NCBI GenBank assembly: GCA_942159475.1
Contig: OW804100.1
Coordinates: 12,026,646 to 12,090,645 of the forward strand
Direction: 5' to 3'
Length of the DNA: 64,000 bases
From: Sthenelais limicola
Taxonomy: Eukaryota > Annelida > Polychaeta > Phyllodocida > Sigalionidae
The position numbers and the translations under genes are program-made. Below are positions 1 to 9,320 of the stretch, piece by piece; positions within the stretch are counted from its first letter, which is position 1, and every line of letters starts with the position of its first letter. The notes beneath the pieces were generated by a model that saw only the letters and a program-made list of their open reading frames with translations, searched no databases and was not told the origin of the DNA.

Positions 1-43
1 TTACACACCTGCAGGGCAACAGAGCAGGCACTAAGCACTGAGC
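1..43. repeat. Direct-repeat module, copy 1
   Basis: Begins TTACACACCTGCAGGGCAA and recurs at 847-883 with a few substitutions. The two copies bracket the CT-rich block, so the window probably opens inside a tandem array with a unit near 846 bp. No coding signal. Confidence 0.6.
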
Positions 44-670
44 TACTGCCTTCTCTTACTATTCACGTCCTACTACCTTCTCCTACTACTCATAATTCTA
101 CTAGTTCAACTCCACTTCTACTGCCTCCTACCATGTCTCCTACTTTTCCTATTACACCCACACATACTTCCTTTTCCATCTACTCACTTTGTACTACTCT
201 TCCTATTACATCCACTTCTACATTTATTACTGATCGTTCCACATCAGCTCCTACTTCTGTCTTCGACCACTCCTACTACATCCATGCCTACAACTCCTAC
301 TTCTCCTACTACATCAAAGTAACTAAGTACTGATTCTGCTACTTTCTGCCTACTATCCCTATTTCTACTACCTTTTCCTGCTACTCCTACTTTAACCAAC
401 CAATCTTCTACAACTCATCCTACTACGCATACTTTCGATTAACTTCTACTTTCACTACCTCTTCTACTACATTCCCTTCCTTCTTACTACATTCTCCTAC
501 TTTTCATCCCTCTACAACTTAACTTCTCCTACTACACATACTTCCACTACCTTTTCCAACTACTCTTACTTCTAATTTATCAACTTCTACTTCTTTCTCT
601 ACTGCTTTTACTACTTTTCATTTTTCAACCTTTGCTCCTACTACCCTAGAGCTGCTACTTTACACACTAC
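44..670. repeat. CT-rich low-complexity tract (CTACTA/CTTCTC motifs)
   Basis: About 600 bases made of loosely repeated CTACTACTT, TTCTCCTACTAC and similar words, almost purine-free on the plus strand. Short reading frames here only reflect Ser/Thr/Tyr-rich translation of the repeat. A purine-rich counterpart follows at 715-805, so the block could fold back. Confidence 0.75.
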
Positions 671-714
671 ATCAACTACACTTCCTTCTACTACTTTTCA
701 TACTGGATGAAATA

Positions 715-805
715 GTGGTTCTTCTACTGTAGTAGGAAAAGTAGTAGGAAAATGATAAGTGGTGGTTGGAGAAGGTAGTAAAAGTAATAGAAGTACAGTG
801 TACAA
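715..805. repeat. GA-rich inverted counterpart of the CT-rich tract
   Basis: Words such as GTAGTAGGAAAAGTAGTAGG are reverse complements of the motifs in 44-670. The strand switch lies near 700-715. It then leads into the second copy of the module seen at the left edge. Confidence 0.55.
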
Positions 806-846
806 GTGTGCTGAGGAAATAACTGGCTCCAGCAGCCACCTCTTCC

Positions 847-883
847 TTACACACCTGCAGGGCAAGAGAGCAGCCACTGAGCA
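847..883. repeat. Direct-repeat module, copy 2
   Basis: Second copy of the 1-43 module, differing at a few bases (GGCAAGAGAGCAG here, GGCAACAGAGCAG there). It marks the right end of the CT/GA-rich unit. Confidence 0.6.
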
Positions 884-1106
884 TAGAAGTAAGGTAGCAT
901 GACATTTTAGCATATGAGCCTTTTATTCTGGGTTGTCTGGTCACATGTAGGGTTATCCGATTGAGCCACCAATGCCTCCATTGCTCTCCACTAGCAGTTG
1001 CCTGGTAGGTTTAGAGGTTTCCCTGTGAAGCAGGCCCACCAGAACTTTGGAATGACCAAATCAAATGAAGGCATAAGTAGTCCTGAAGTGACATTTGGGT
1101 GCCAGT

Positions 1107-1112
1107 AAAAAA
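1107..1112 (-). terminator. Pol III T-run terminator of the initiator tRNA gene
   Basis: Six A on the plus strand, which is T6 on the minus strand, begins 8 nt downstream of the tRNA 3' end. Runs of four or more T are the usual RNA polymerase III stop signal. Confidence 0.75.
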
Positions 1113-1119
1113 TACATGC

Positions 1120-1191
1120 TAGCAGAGCATGGTTTCGATCCACGGACCTCTGGGTTATGGGCCCAGCACGCTTCCACTGCGCCACTCTGCT
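1120..1191 (-). tRNA. tRNA-iMet-CAT: Initiator tRNA-Met (anticodon CAT)
   Basis: Read on the minus strand this is a 72-nt cloverleaf that should deliver the first methionine to the small ribosomal subunit with eIF2. The acceptor stem is AGCAGAG/CTCTGCT with the A1:T72 pair typical of eukaryotic initiators, plus discriminator A. The anticodon arm is CTGGG-CCCATAA-CCCAG, with the three G:C pairs and C33 that mark initiators. The T loop is ATCGAAA, with A54 and A60. The T stem CGTGG/CCATG differs from the vertebrate gene by a paired swap at 49:65, which keeps pairing and argues against decay. Internal promoter boxes are visible (TGGCGCAGTGG as box A, GGATCGAAACC as box B), and a T6 terminator follows. 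No intron; CCA is not encoded. It lies antisense and upstream of the visible hydrolase exons, so probably inside that gene's intron. Confidence 0.95.
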
Positions 1192-2227
1192 CTCTTCCTA
1201 ACCTGGTAGGAGAGACTGCCACTTGGGCCTGCATACATGGGCTGATGCAATGACTAAAGCCAGATGGCCTTGAAGTGACTTGACTGGTGTGCTAAGGAAA
1301 TAACAGCGCCCAGTGCCCACTGTAGGTACTGGGCATACAGTATAATTACATACCAGAAGAACAGATAAGCTAAAAACAACGTCCAGCTTTGGGACAATGT
1401 TGGGCCCCCTTCAGAAATATAAGGAAGTTATCCAGCCTTCTGTTACCATGCATCCAAGAGTAAATGACCACATATCAGAGGAAGAATGCCATGGATCATC
1501 CACTATACCATGTTACATAATACTTTGGTACAATTAACTAAATGTATCTTTACCTTTATTTGATTTGTTAGCAATGTTCAGGAATGATAAAGCCCTTAGA
1601 GCTACATTATTTGAATTATATGGATTTGACTTATGCCATGGTCAAATCAATTTCAAACGTGTAAAACAGTGCTAACATCTAGCATAGCCTTTTCTATTTC
1701 ATATTTTGTTACCTGTATTGGACGTGATAAGAATGACATGCTCCATAGTGAGATTTCATGCCTTGCCTTAACCATACATTATAGTTGTATAGCCCAGTTG
1801 TCATTACCATTGCTATGGCAACTGTTGCCAGACATTTAACACCCTCAGCCAGAAATGCAGGGAACGAAGCCAACTTTTGAATATTATCCTAAAATCCTGA
1901 AGGTTAACAAAGATCAAGGTCAAACTGGTAAAGGGATATGAATTTCATCATTAACCTTACATGCAAGCTATAACCCTATAACTAATTTTAGTCCAGTAGA
2001 AATAAGGTTTAACATAAAACAAATTGCAATAAAGGTTTGTACAATGGTTTGGGGTACTTTGAGTGCCCCTCATTAATAACTTACTAATAGTCTACAAGTA
2101 TCTAGATGGGGGAACATGCCAAATTTGAATTTAATTATGTAGGCTGTTGTGACTAGTATACATGTAGTGTTAGTGTGTATATTCTATCCAATGTATAAAA
2201 GTTATTCTTGGAAACACCATCTTGTAG
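1192..2227. other. Presumed intron of the hydrolase gene, no exon seen
   Basis: AT-rich sequence between the tRNA gene and the first visible hydrolase exon. I looked for the HGGG oxyanion-hole exon that must precede the exon at 2228 and did not find it, so it probably lies left of the window. A 68-codon frame near 1633 has no family features. Confidence 0.4.
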
Positions 2228-2349
2228 TTATAGACTGGCACCTGACTATGTCTACCCGACACCCCTGGAGGACTGTGTGGCTGCAGTGAGGGCACTACTT
2301 ACACAAGGCAGTCAGTATGGTATAGATACAAGCAGGATAGCCTTACTAG
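2228..2349 (+). CDS. AADAC/NCEH1-like serine hydrolase, exon (YRLAP motif)
   Basis: Internal exon of an alpha/beta-hydrolase of the hormone-sensitive-lipase group, which hydrolyses carboxyl esters and is usually an ER-membrane enzyme with a lumenal catalytic domain. The acceptor is TTGTAG before 2228 and the donor is GTAAAT at 2350. The peptide begins YRLAPDYVYPTPLEDC and continues with an RALL stretch and a DTSRIALLG strand. YRLAP is the family hallmark just before the nucleophile elbow. The exon ends one base into a Gly codon completed by the next exon, so phase 1 matches exactly. The upstream exon(s) with signal anchor and HGGG are missing from the window. Confidence 0.85.
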
Positions 2350-3178
2350 GTAAATGCTCCTGTTTACTATATTATATATGAATAATATGAGAGTAGAACG
2401 GCTGCTAAACAGTCAAAAATCGGTGTTGCCAGAAGAAATACTTGTTTTTATCGTACTGCGAACAAATTATATGCATTGTTTTGATTCGTTTTTGAGGCAA
2501 AAAATACAAAAAACTAATAATAGTGTATAATTATTATTATAATAAGCGATGACCGAATGAAGAAGAAGTCGTTGTAGTATTTGATGAAAGGCTGAATAAG
2601 ATCTGATGGATGCGTGTAGAATTAACTTTGTACTGTACTTAAATGTTTGATAAATAATATAGTTTTCAAGATGATACGTCAAGTCATTGCTGACACCTAA
2701 TGCACCTTGGCAACACTAGCCGCCACTGACCCACCTCTCATTCACTCCCACAACCGCCACCCCCTTACACTTCTCACTTGTGTTTAGAATACAGGAGGAG
2801 ACACTTTATACAACACTCAAAAATAAGACCTCACGCCAATATGTACACTAACGATCAAACCATTCCCATATCCCATTAATTATCTTAAATAATATGCTCC
2901 ATATTCAGATCTTAATTTATATCTCTTACTTAGTTTATTTTATTATTTTTGACAATTTCGTTGTATTATTTTATACAATTTCGTAACAACAGGTTAAGTA
3001 CATATCAAAATTGTATCATTATTGCAATAAAGTCTTACTAGTACAGCCAGTAAATACTAATATTAATTTGTCCTATGAATAGGACATCGCCCCTCTCACT
3101 CACCGCCCCCTCCCCCACCCCCAAATTCCAAAATGTATAACTTAGTAAGGTTCCCTATTTGTACCTTTGTTTCACTAG

Positions 3179-3261
3179 GAGATAGTGCAGGAGGGAACCT
3201 GACTGCTGCCGTATCACTAAAACTGAGGGACAAGAAGATTGAACCAATGCTTAAACTACAA
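3179..3261 (+). CDS. AADAC/NCEH1-like serine hydrolase, exon with catalytic Ser
   Basis: An 83-nt exon between a TTTCACTAG acceptor and a GTATGT donor. Joined to the previous exon it gives the nucleophile elbow GDSAGGN, with the catalytic serine codon at 3184-3186. It continues as LTAAVSLKLRDKKIEPMLKLQ, matching the helix and loop after the elbow in arylacetamide deacetylase and neutral cholesterol ester hydrolase. It starts in phase 1 and ends in phase 0, compatible with both neighbours. Only the spliced reading is meaningful; a longer unspliced frame through here is an artefact. Confidence 0.9.
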
Positions 3262-3376
3262 GTATGTACAAACATTATACATACAGTTTTCCGCAAACCC
3301 AACGATCATTTATAGGTACAAGAGTAGCACATCTTTGAAATAACGAAATTTAAATAATTGGTATATTCTGTTACAG

Positions 3377-3922
3377 GTGATGGTTTACCCAGCACTTCAA
3401 GCGGTAGACCTTGGCAACGCCTCATACAGGACCAACCGATATGACAGTATACTACCCAGGAAATCTATGGCAGTATACTGGCTAGCGTATGCCCTTGGCA
3501 GTGACGAGGATGTGCAGACCATCCTCCAGGGGCAACACATTCCCTCAAACAATCTTAAGGACATCCTCTCGAGAATCCCTCACCTGGATAGAGATATAGC
3601 CACCACCGAGGCATCAGGTCAAGATGACGCTGAGAAGAACTGGCAACAGTTCAAAGATATTTTCACGGATGGATATTTTTCACCACTTTTGGCTGAAAGT
3701 TTGGAGGGCTTGCCCCGAGCATTGGTACTCACGGTGGAACAGGATGTGTTGAAGGATGACGGCGTGGCGTTCGCTCAGCGTCTGTCTACTTCCGGTTGTG
3801 ACGTAACTCATGTCCATTACGAGGCTGGGTTCCATGGGATGTTCAGCTGGGGAGACATACACCAGGCTGACTCTGACGCCATTTATACAACTGTTACTGA
3901 CTTTGTGGCAGATAATGTTTGA
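3377..3922 (+). CDS. AADAC/NCEH1-like serine hydrolase, 3' terminal exon
   Basis: Terminal exon with acceptor TGTTACAG before 3377 and stop codon TGA at 3920-3922; it encodes 181 residues. It opens VMVYPALQ, the strand after the Ser elbow. The cap region follows (SMAVYWLAYALG, QHIPSNN), then YFSPLLAESLEGLPRALV. The catalytic Asp is in EQDVLKDDG (codon 3743-3745), and the catalytic His is in GFHGMF (codon 3833-3835). With the Ser in the preceding exon the triad is complete, and no frameshift or stop is seen, so the gene looks intact over the visible part. The product ends DFVADNV. The likely substrates are neutral acyl esters or acetylated lipids and drugs. AADAC and NCEH1 cannot be told apart without the N-terminus. 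Confidence 0.92.
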   Translation: MMVYPALQAVDLGNASYRTNRYDSILPRKSMAVYWLAYALGSDEDVQTILQGQHIPSNNLKDILSRIPHLDRDIATTEASGQDDAEKNWQQFKDIFTDGYFSPLLAESLEGLPRALVLTVEQDVLKDDGVAFAQRLSTSGCDVTHVHYEAGFHGMFSWGDIHQADSDAIYTTVTDFVADNV

Positions 3923-4300
3923 TTTGGAGAGATATGTAATAATAATTTTGTGCAAGGTAGTTAATAATTTAATGAGATCTAGCAAGACATTAATTAAGTT
4001 GAATCATTACAGTCTGCGTATTCGGTACACGGCATTTGGTGGCGAGTGGCACTGTCCTGGGTGTCGCCAAGTTATAAAGCTTTATAAAGTCTAGTAATAT
4101 AACCATATTATTTCTTCTCTTTGTATAACTTTAAATCTTAAACTGATTTGACTTCTGTATTTTTATATACATATTGAAGTGGTAACTACTCATAGAATAG
4201 AATGTTGTGATATGCTGGGAATATTGTACAATGTAACACAATACTGTCAATATAAACATGCACATTTGCTACGAATCGTTATTTGAGAAGATTATGTATG
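3923..4300 (+). other. Probable 3' UTR of the hydrolase gene
   Basis: AT-rich non-coding sequence after the stop codon. No canonical AATAAA is seen in the first 350 bases. One occurs at 4925-4930, beyond a dispersed repeat, so the true 3' end is uncertain. Confidence 0.35.
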
Positions 4301-4301
4301 G

Positions 4302-4438
4302 TTAATTCTCCCAATCGGGCAGCATTTCATTTTCAAGCGCAGGAGTGTACAGAACTAGTAATTGTGCTAATCACACATGTTCGTAAGGGTTATATTGAAT
4401 TCCTTGGCAAAAATGAGTCCATGGGAACCCCACTTTCT
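4302..4438 (+). repeat. Dispersed repeat (inverted copy at 13,511-13,647)
   Basis: Contains TTCTCCCAATCGGGCA near the left end and TTCCTTGGCAAAAATGAG near the right end. Both recur in the same order as the reverse complement at 13,511-13,647, with scattered mismatches and small gaps. A 76-codon frame across it (4283-4513) is therefore repeat-derived, not a gene. Element class not recognised. Confidence 0.65.
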
Positions 4439-4439
4439 A

Positions 4440-5510
4440 TGTACCCAAATCCATGCCTCTATGGTGATAAATTACTATATATCTTAGATCGACTAAATGA
4501 GGGAATGGCTTGAAAATAGCTTGTTTATGCTTCCACATAGGCACGCACATGTACATCATCATGGATAACATGGATTGTTTACCTCAGTATTCATTTGAAC
4601 TGAAGAGAAATGTTTTGGATTTTTTTCTGTCGCCGCTACGACATATATCAGCTTCACAACAATGAAATATCCCAAGAGCAACCATCAATATTAAATTGCA
4701 TTTTGTTTTTGAGAAGGGAAGATGCATATATATGCATGTATAATATTTTGATAATTTCGACCTTCCTAATAAGTGTTTAGGCCTCCCTTGGTGAAAAATA
4801 TAAATATGATTAAATACAGATGTCCAATTGGGAAGAGCTTCAGTAGTAATGTCACCGTTACGCCATATAGCGTCGTCGTTACGCCATAATAATTATTGCA
4901 TATAAAGAGACCCTCCTATAGCACAATAAATGTCTAGTAATAAAACTGATATTTCTTACACAAAGGTGGTCAAACTTGTGGTTCCAACAAGGCCCACTGT
5001 TGCAGGTCACATTGGTTCTCTAGCAATCAATAGAATCAAAGGTAATTCATCTTAATCTTACACTAAATCATTTGATGAATCGGGTTTAATATGGCCGAAA
5101 TAAGGCAAAATAATAGGCGAAAATCAAAGTATCTGAAGCATAGGGGTAGGAATCGAAGTATCTGCCACATCCTTCCCAAAATGTGTCAGCCTTATGGGAG
5201 AATTACTCATAATCATTTGGGTATCAGGTTTTTGTTCAGGTATGTGTCGAATGTATACAATATACTAATATAAGCAAGTATGAACATCTCTAGAATGGAA
5301 ATCGTGCCTGAAAGATGTGCAATTTATCCAGAAATGCATTTTCACCTCCCCTTCATTTTACATTCATTGTTGTACTATTCGTATGATTCTATTATATAGA
5401 TTACAATTAAAGTAATTTAATATATGTTTATGATACATAGAAGCTGGTCTATAGCTAGGTTAAAGTTCAATATTCCTATCGATTATAGGTGTCTAAATCT
5501 TCCTGCGGAA
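4440..5510. other. Unassigned AT-rich sequence
   Basis: No convincing exon, RNA gene or structured repeat. A short direct repeat of GTTACGCCATA occurs at about 4858-4890. Confidence 0.3.
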
Positions 5511-5514
5511 CCTG

Positions 5515-5595
5515 GTCACGTGCGCCCGTACCAACTTAAGTATGGTCACGTGAGGGGGGCGGGGAGGGGGGCGTGGTCCTTCCCGCACTATATAC
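5515..5595 (+). promoter_or_regulatory. Promoter-like cluster: two E-boxes, GC box, TATA-like
   Basis: CACGTG at 5517-5522 and 5547-5552, each inside GGTCACGTG and exactly 30 bp apart, are followed by a G-rich stretch containing GGGGCGGGG and then TATATA at 5589-5594. This matches binding sites for bHLH-zip factors of the USF/MITF-TFE kind plus an Sp-type box. No open gene follows to the right on the plus strand, so it is only a candidate and may drive a lost transposon. Confidence 0.3.
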
Positions 5596-5626
5596 CCATA
5601 ACAATATTATAGGTTAACGTAATGAT

Positions 5627-5669
5627 ATTTCCTGAATAAAAAAAACATCAAATCTTAATCTTTAATCTG
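5627..5669 (+). mobile_element. LINE-like 3' tail
   Basis: CCTGAATAAA followed by A-rich sequence and degenerate AATCTTAATCTT repeats. Very similar tails occur at 26,749 and 34,804, indicating truncated insertions of one retrotransposon family. Confidence 0.5.
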
Positions 5670-5891
5670 TTCCACCCAGATAGGTTTCTTCAGAATGGTC
5701 ATAACTTCCCTAATTCTCGGAGTATCGAAAGGATTTCTTCACTTTTGCAATGCTCTGAGCTAACTCTAAAAATATATTCTCAGACCTTGCCGCCCTTTAA
5801 GAGATATATGTAAACATATTGCATTACTATTGGAAATCCAACTATTTACGTATTGTTACATTTACATTTGTATATATATATTGATCGGTAC

Positions 5892-6175
5892 CTTTCTCAC
5901 GTCTTGCCACCGATGGATCAATCGCGAGGGTAAGCCTTTCTAGAGCTGTCGTCAAAGGAGCACCCACAACATCAGCTGCTGATCCCACAAGGCCAAGGGG
6001 AGAAGCAGGTAACCCATGGCCAACCGATTGGACATAGTCCTCCTCTGGTCCTCCCAACTCCACAGACTTCTTTTTAGCTGCCACAACGAACTCGCATCTC
6101 ACTCCCCATGGTCCAGCATGTTGGAGCTTACAACCCGACCTACAAATTTTCCATTTTTCAGTCGACATAGTGAGA
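5892..6175 (-). CDS. Candidate internal exon, protein not recognised
   Basis: On the minus strand a TTCCACAG acceptor precedes 6175. The frame stays open for about 95 codons through MSTEKWKICRSG, KLQHAGPWGVRCEFVV, VQSVGHGLPASPLG and ALERLTLAIDPSVARR to a donor at 5900 (GTGAGA) or 5891 (GTACCG). Composition is coding-like, with mixed charged and hydrophobic residues and no low complexity. No catalytic motif or domain was recognised and no partner exon was found nearby. It could be a gene exon or part of a transposon gene. Confidence 0.35.
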
Positions 6176-6344
6176 CTGTGGAATGTCAGTAGTCCAGAAA
6201 AAACCGTGTGGCCTAGGCAAAGGCTGAGGTGAGAGTGGGAGAGTGACCGGTGTCGAAGTAGCTGCTTGACCACTCTCAGGTGGGAGGGGGGGGGGTACTC
6301 GGTCCCACCAATAACCCCATTCATTCTCTGGGTCATTAATGTGG

Positions 6345-6347
<3 letters not shown>

Positions 6348-6401
<54 letters not shown>
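6348..6401. repeat. (AT)27 microsatellite
   Basis: An uninterrupted AT dinucleotide run of about 54 bases. Confidence 0.97.
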
Positions 6402-6405
<4 letters not shown>

Positions 6406-7490
6406 GTAAATCGGTTTTTGAGCCTCGAAATGCAATGGATGATGATTTCGTTCTTAGACAAGATTAATTGATAATAATTGCTCGCTAATCTAATCAAAGA
6501 TTCAATCTTTCTTCCAGTCCCTGGCGACCAAACTCCTCATGCTGTTCCCCACCGCGGCCGCCGATTTCAGCATATGTGATGTGTTACACAACAATGAGTC
6601 ACAAGTTGTAAAGAAAATGGGGTTTTAAATACCATCATATTTGAAAAGATGAGATCAAGCGGACTCCAATAACGGAATCTTAAATTTATGTATATATGAG
6701 GATCTTGGTTCTATTGTTACGCAGCGATCTTATGGGTCTTATGATTGGCGGTGATTCAGGTATAGAGTAGATAGCAATAGGTAGATGTTATAGGATATCG
6801 GAGTTAGTGATTGCGAGTAGATGTTGTTCTTGTAGATCTATTGTAGAGGATGTATCTGCTCATTCTCAGAAGTCGTATCAGCTCAGTATATATAATGGAT
6901 AAGTATATCTTGTGGGGAATAAGTCTCCTCAGGGTGTATCGATTGAGGAGTTACTTAGAGTTGTGTGAATATTCAGCTATAGTAGAAGTAGTCTGTATTA
7001 TCTTCCTCAGTATTTGAGAGTGTGTTGGAATCAAGCATCCCTACAGCACTATTGCAGCTATATGGAGACAAGTCAAGAAGCACACGCCACAGTTACTTAT
7101 TAGTTATATATTCACTCTGTATTATATCAGTGATCATGGGTTTATATAGTATGAATGTTGGGGCTTATTATGGACTCTCCCAACCCTCTCTACCCTTAGT
7201 GTTGGTTCCTCCCTACCCCCACCCATAGTAACATAGCCTGTGCCTAGTCAGCAATTTAGTATCCTACTACCGTCCCCTGCTGCCCTCTGGTGTGGACTAC
7301 AGATACCACACTATGTATTGCATGAGGGCCTGTATTATCAGATGTGCTAAGCGGAGGTGGGACTATGATGATCCCCAAATGACCCCCAATTTTGTTGGAC
7401 ATCATAAGAAGGTAAATGAAATAAATTTCAATGTATCAAATTTCCAAAAGAAATGAAAAGGTGTTTCTGTCATGTAAGAGCACTTTCGTC
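6402..7490. other. Unassigned AT-rich sequence
   Basis: No gene supported. The stretch TGATGTGTTACACAACAATGAGTCACAAG near 6568-6606 resembles the TIR end of the element at 27,571 and repeats at 61,330, so a small element remnant is likely there. Confidence 0.3.
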
Positions 7491-7495
7491 TACTT

Positions 7496-7620
7496 GTCAT
7501 ATCGAAAAGTGACCCCGTCGAACAATGACACATGGGTCGATTTTTGACGTCGAAAATCGACCCATGGGTCACTTTTCAGCAATCAAAAAGTGACCCACCC
7601 CATCGAAAAATGACCCACCC
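7496..7620 (+). repeat. Left arm of a 1.1-kb inverted-repeat element
   Basis: Rich in AAAAGTGACCC and CGAAAATCGACCCATGGGTC. The same words occur as reverse complements at 8500-8583, giving arms of roughly 85-125 bp around an approximately 880-bp interior. Probably a non-autonomous foldback or composite DNA element. Confidence 0.65.
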
Positions 7621-7990
7621 ATTTATGCAGAGATATAAAGACATATATTTTATATCATATTGAGCGTTCATTTGTCAGCAATTATGGAGCTAGCAACTGC
7701 TAATATAACAACATGGAATGTGTTATAGCTCCCGAATATCGTCGCGCTATATCTTTGTCAATTCTGATCATATAAACCTATTAATGGTGTATGTATTCCC
7801 AAGGACACACGCCTTATTTCTAGATAGATTTTAAGATTATATGAATATTATTACTTATTTTCTTGATCGTTGCTAATTTTATACTTGACAAGGCTGTAAT
7901 AATCCAGCTTTGGGGAAAATGATATCATTGTATTTGAATGCAGTGAATAGCTATGCTCTATATTTCGGTGATTATTTGAGATTTTTACAG

Positions 7991-8400
7991 GTATGAGAGA
8001 ATAGTATTACTGTAAACGTATCAATGTTCGCGCAGTATTTATTTTCGCTATTTTCGCGCACCCACCTATGTGCGTGAAAATAAATCATGCGCGAAAGGTA
8101 TAACTATTGCATGAACAAGGTGTGAGACATCCTTGCTGCCCGAATTTAAATCCGCGCAAAAAGATGACAAAGTACTTAGTGTGCGAAAATTTATCTGCGC
8201 AAAAATAAATACGTTTACAGTATACTAATGGTATGATTCAATGATACCATAGAAGTAGGGGGTCAGTTTTCGATGGTATGCATAGGTATTATACTCTATA
8301 GATGCATACCTAAGATATGACAGAATAGTATTATATAAATGGTATGATTCAATGATACTATACAAGTAGGGGGGTCAATTTTCGAAGGTATACATACAAT
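7991..8400. repeat. Two tandem ~85-bp units, first split by a MITE
   Basis: Unit 1 is 7991-8007 continued at 8223-8286; unit 2 is 8314-8397. Both contain GAATAGTAT, TGGTATGATTCAATGATAC and AAGTAGGGGG. Unit 2 has no insert and so serves as the empty site for the MITE in unit 1. Confidence 0.7.
8010..8220. mobile_element. 211-bp MITE with TA target duplication
   Basis: Termini are CTGTAAACGTAT and ATACGTTTACAG, flanked by TA at 8008-8009 and 8221-8222. The inverted repeat continues imperfectly inward (ATTTATTTTCGC / GCGCAAAAATAAAT), and the interior is rich in CGCG and GCGC words. The neighbouring unit at 8314-8397 matches the flanks with a single TA and no insert, which shows precise insertion. 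No coding capacity; a TA target fits Tc1/mariner-type or related cut-and-paste transposases acting in trans. Confidence 0.85.
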
Positions 8401-8499
8401 ATGATACCATGATACACCCGCACACACACCTAAATACAATATCAGACATGGCAATATATCATTTGAGATCATTAAGTTTGAAAAGAAGTGGGGGGCCAA

Positions 8500-8583
8500 C
8501 ATTCGATGGGGTGGGTCACTTTTCGATTGCCGAAAATCGACCCATGGGTCACTTTTCGATGGGGGTCACTTTTCGTCATGACA
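8500..8583 (-). repeat. Right arm of the 1.1-kb inverted-repeat element
   Basis: Reverse-complement match to 7496-7620, sharing the TGTCAT outer end, the CGACCCATGGGTC palindrome and the GTGGGTCACTTTTCGATTG stretch. The interior between the arms carries no transposase. Confidence 0.65.
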
Positions 8584-8671
8584 CCTGTCCAGGGTCCGGC
8601 CCCATCGCACCACGTTAACAGGACGACTTAGCGCAACGCTACTGTTTGCGCAACCATAACAATACGTATGT

Positions 8672-8717
8672 CAGTTAAAGCTATGGTTCCATATGTATGG
8701 AACCATAGCTTTAACTG
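8672..8717. repeat. Perfect 22-bp inverted repeat (palindrome)
   Basis: Arms 8672-8693 and 8696-8717 are perfect reverse complements separated by TG. The first arm starts CAGTTAAAGCTATGG. It lies immediately upstream of the LINE C-terminal fragment. Confidence 0.9.
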
Positions 8718-8724
8718 AAATACC

Positions 8725-8974
8725 ATATGTATGGAGTCTTATTGGACACACCAGACTGACCCACATCCATCTGGTAAAGCGAGAACCACAACCTGAATGT
8801 ATTGCTTGCCAAACTCCACTCACTGTCAAGCATATTCTACTGGAATGTGCAGACTGTCATGATGCCCGTATCAAATATATCAATGCTCCTGACCTTAAAA
8901 CACTATTTAATGCGGTCAATGATGACAATGTCATCAAATATCTAAGAACTGCTGGTCTGTTCTCTTTGTTATAG
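8725..8974 (+). pseudogene. LINE ORF2 C-terminal fragment (zinc-knuckle end)
   Basis: The reading frame contains IGHTRLTH, a Cys cluster CIACQTPLTVKHILLEC and a closing DNVIKYLRTAGLF, ending with TAG at 8972-8974. This is the characteristic tail after the RNase H domain in I/Nimb-group non-LTR retrotransposons. Everything upstream (endonuclease, reverse transcriptase and most of RNase H) is absent, so it is a 5'-truncated copy. The remaining 80 or so codons are open, so the insertion is not extremely old. Confidence 0.7.
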
Positions 8975-9148
8975 TGTCTTTCATTCAAAACCAAACTTTC
9001 TGTTATTATTATTATTTCTAATTTTATTTTTCATTTTATTTACAGCTGGACTGTAAACTAAACCACTTTACTCATCTCATCTGATTTCACTAACCCTCAC
9101 TGCCGTGAATATGACTCCACTCGGATGTCATCATGGCATTAGGCAACC
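8975..9148 (+). mobile_element. 3' UTR of the truncated I/Nimb-type LINE
   Basis: Follows the stop codon directly and ends in the region GTCATCATGGCATTAGGCAACCAT. A 3' UTR ending near ATGGCGTTAAACA-type words is typical of the family. A palindrome begins three bases later. Confidence 0.5.
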
Positions 9149-9150
9149 AT

Positions 9151-9181
9151 CACTCACTCCATATAATATATGGAGTGAGTG
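9151..9181. repeat. 15-bp-arm palindrome centred on CCATATA-A-TATATGG
   Basis: Arms CACTCACTCCATATA and TATATGGAGTGAGTG around one A, followed by a short TGAG run. Confidence 0.85.
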
Positions 9182-9320
9182 AGTGAGTGAAGGTTGCCAT
9201 ATGGATGTATGTATGTATAGGTTTTTATTTTCGGAAGTGTACATCTTCAATAATATAACAAATTTTGACACCGAAAAAGTGGGTGGGTCTCCTCTATGAA
9301 ACCATAGATCTTCCTGATAC

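Noticed and set aside
4283..4513. 76-codon frame after the hydrolase gene
   Set aside because: Overlaps the dispersed repeat that recurs at 13.5 kb with indels that break the frame.
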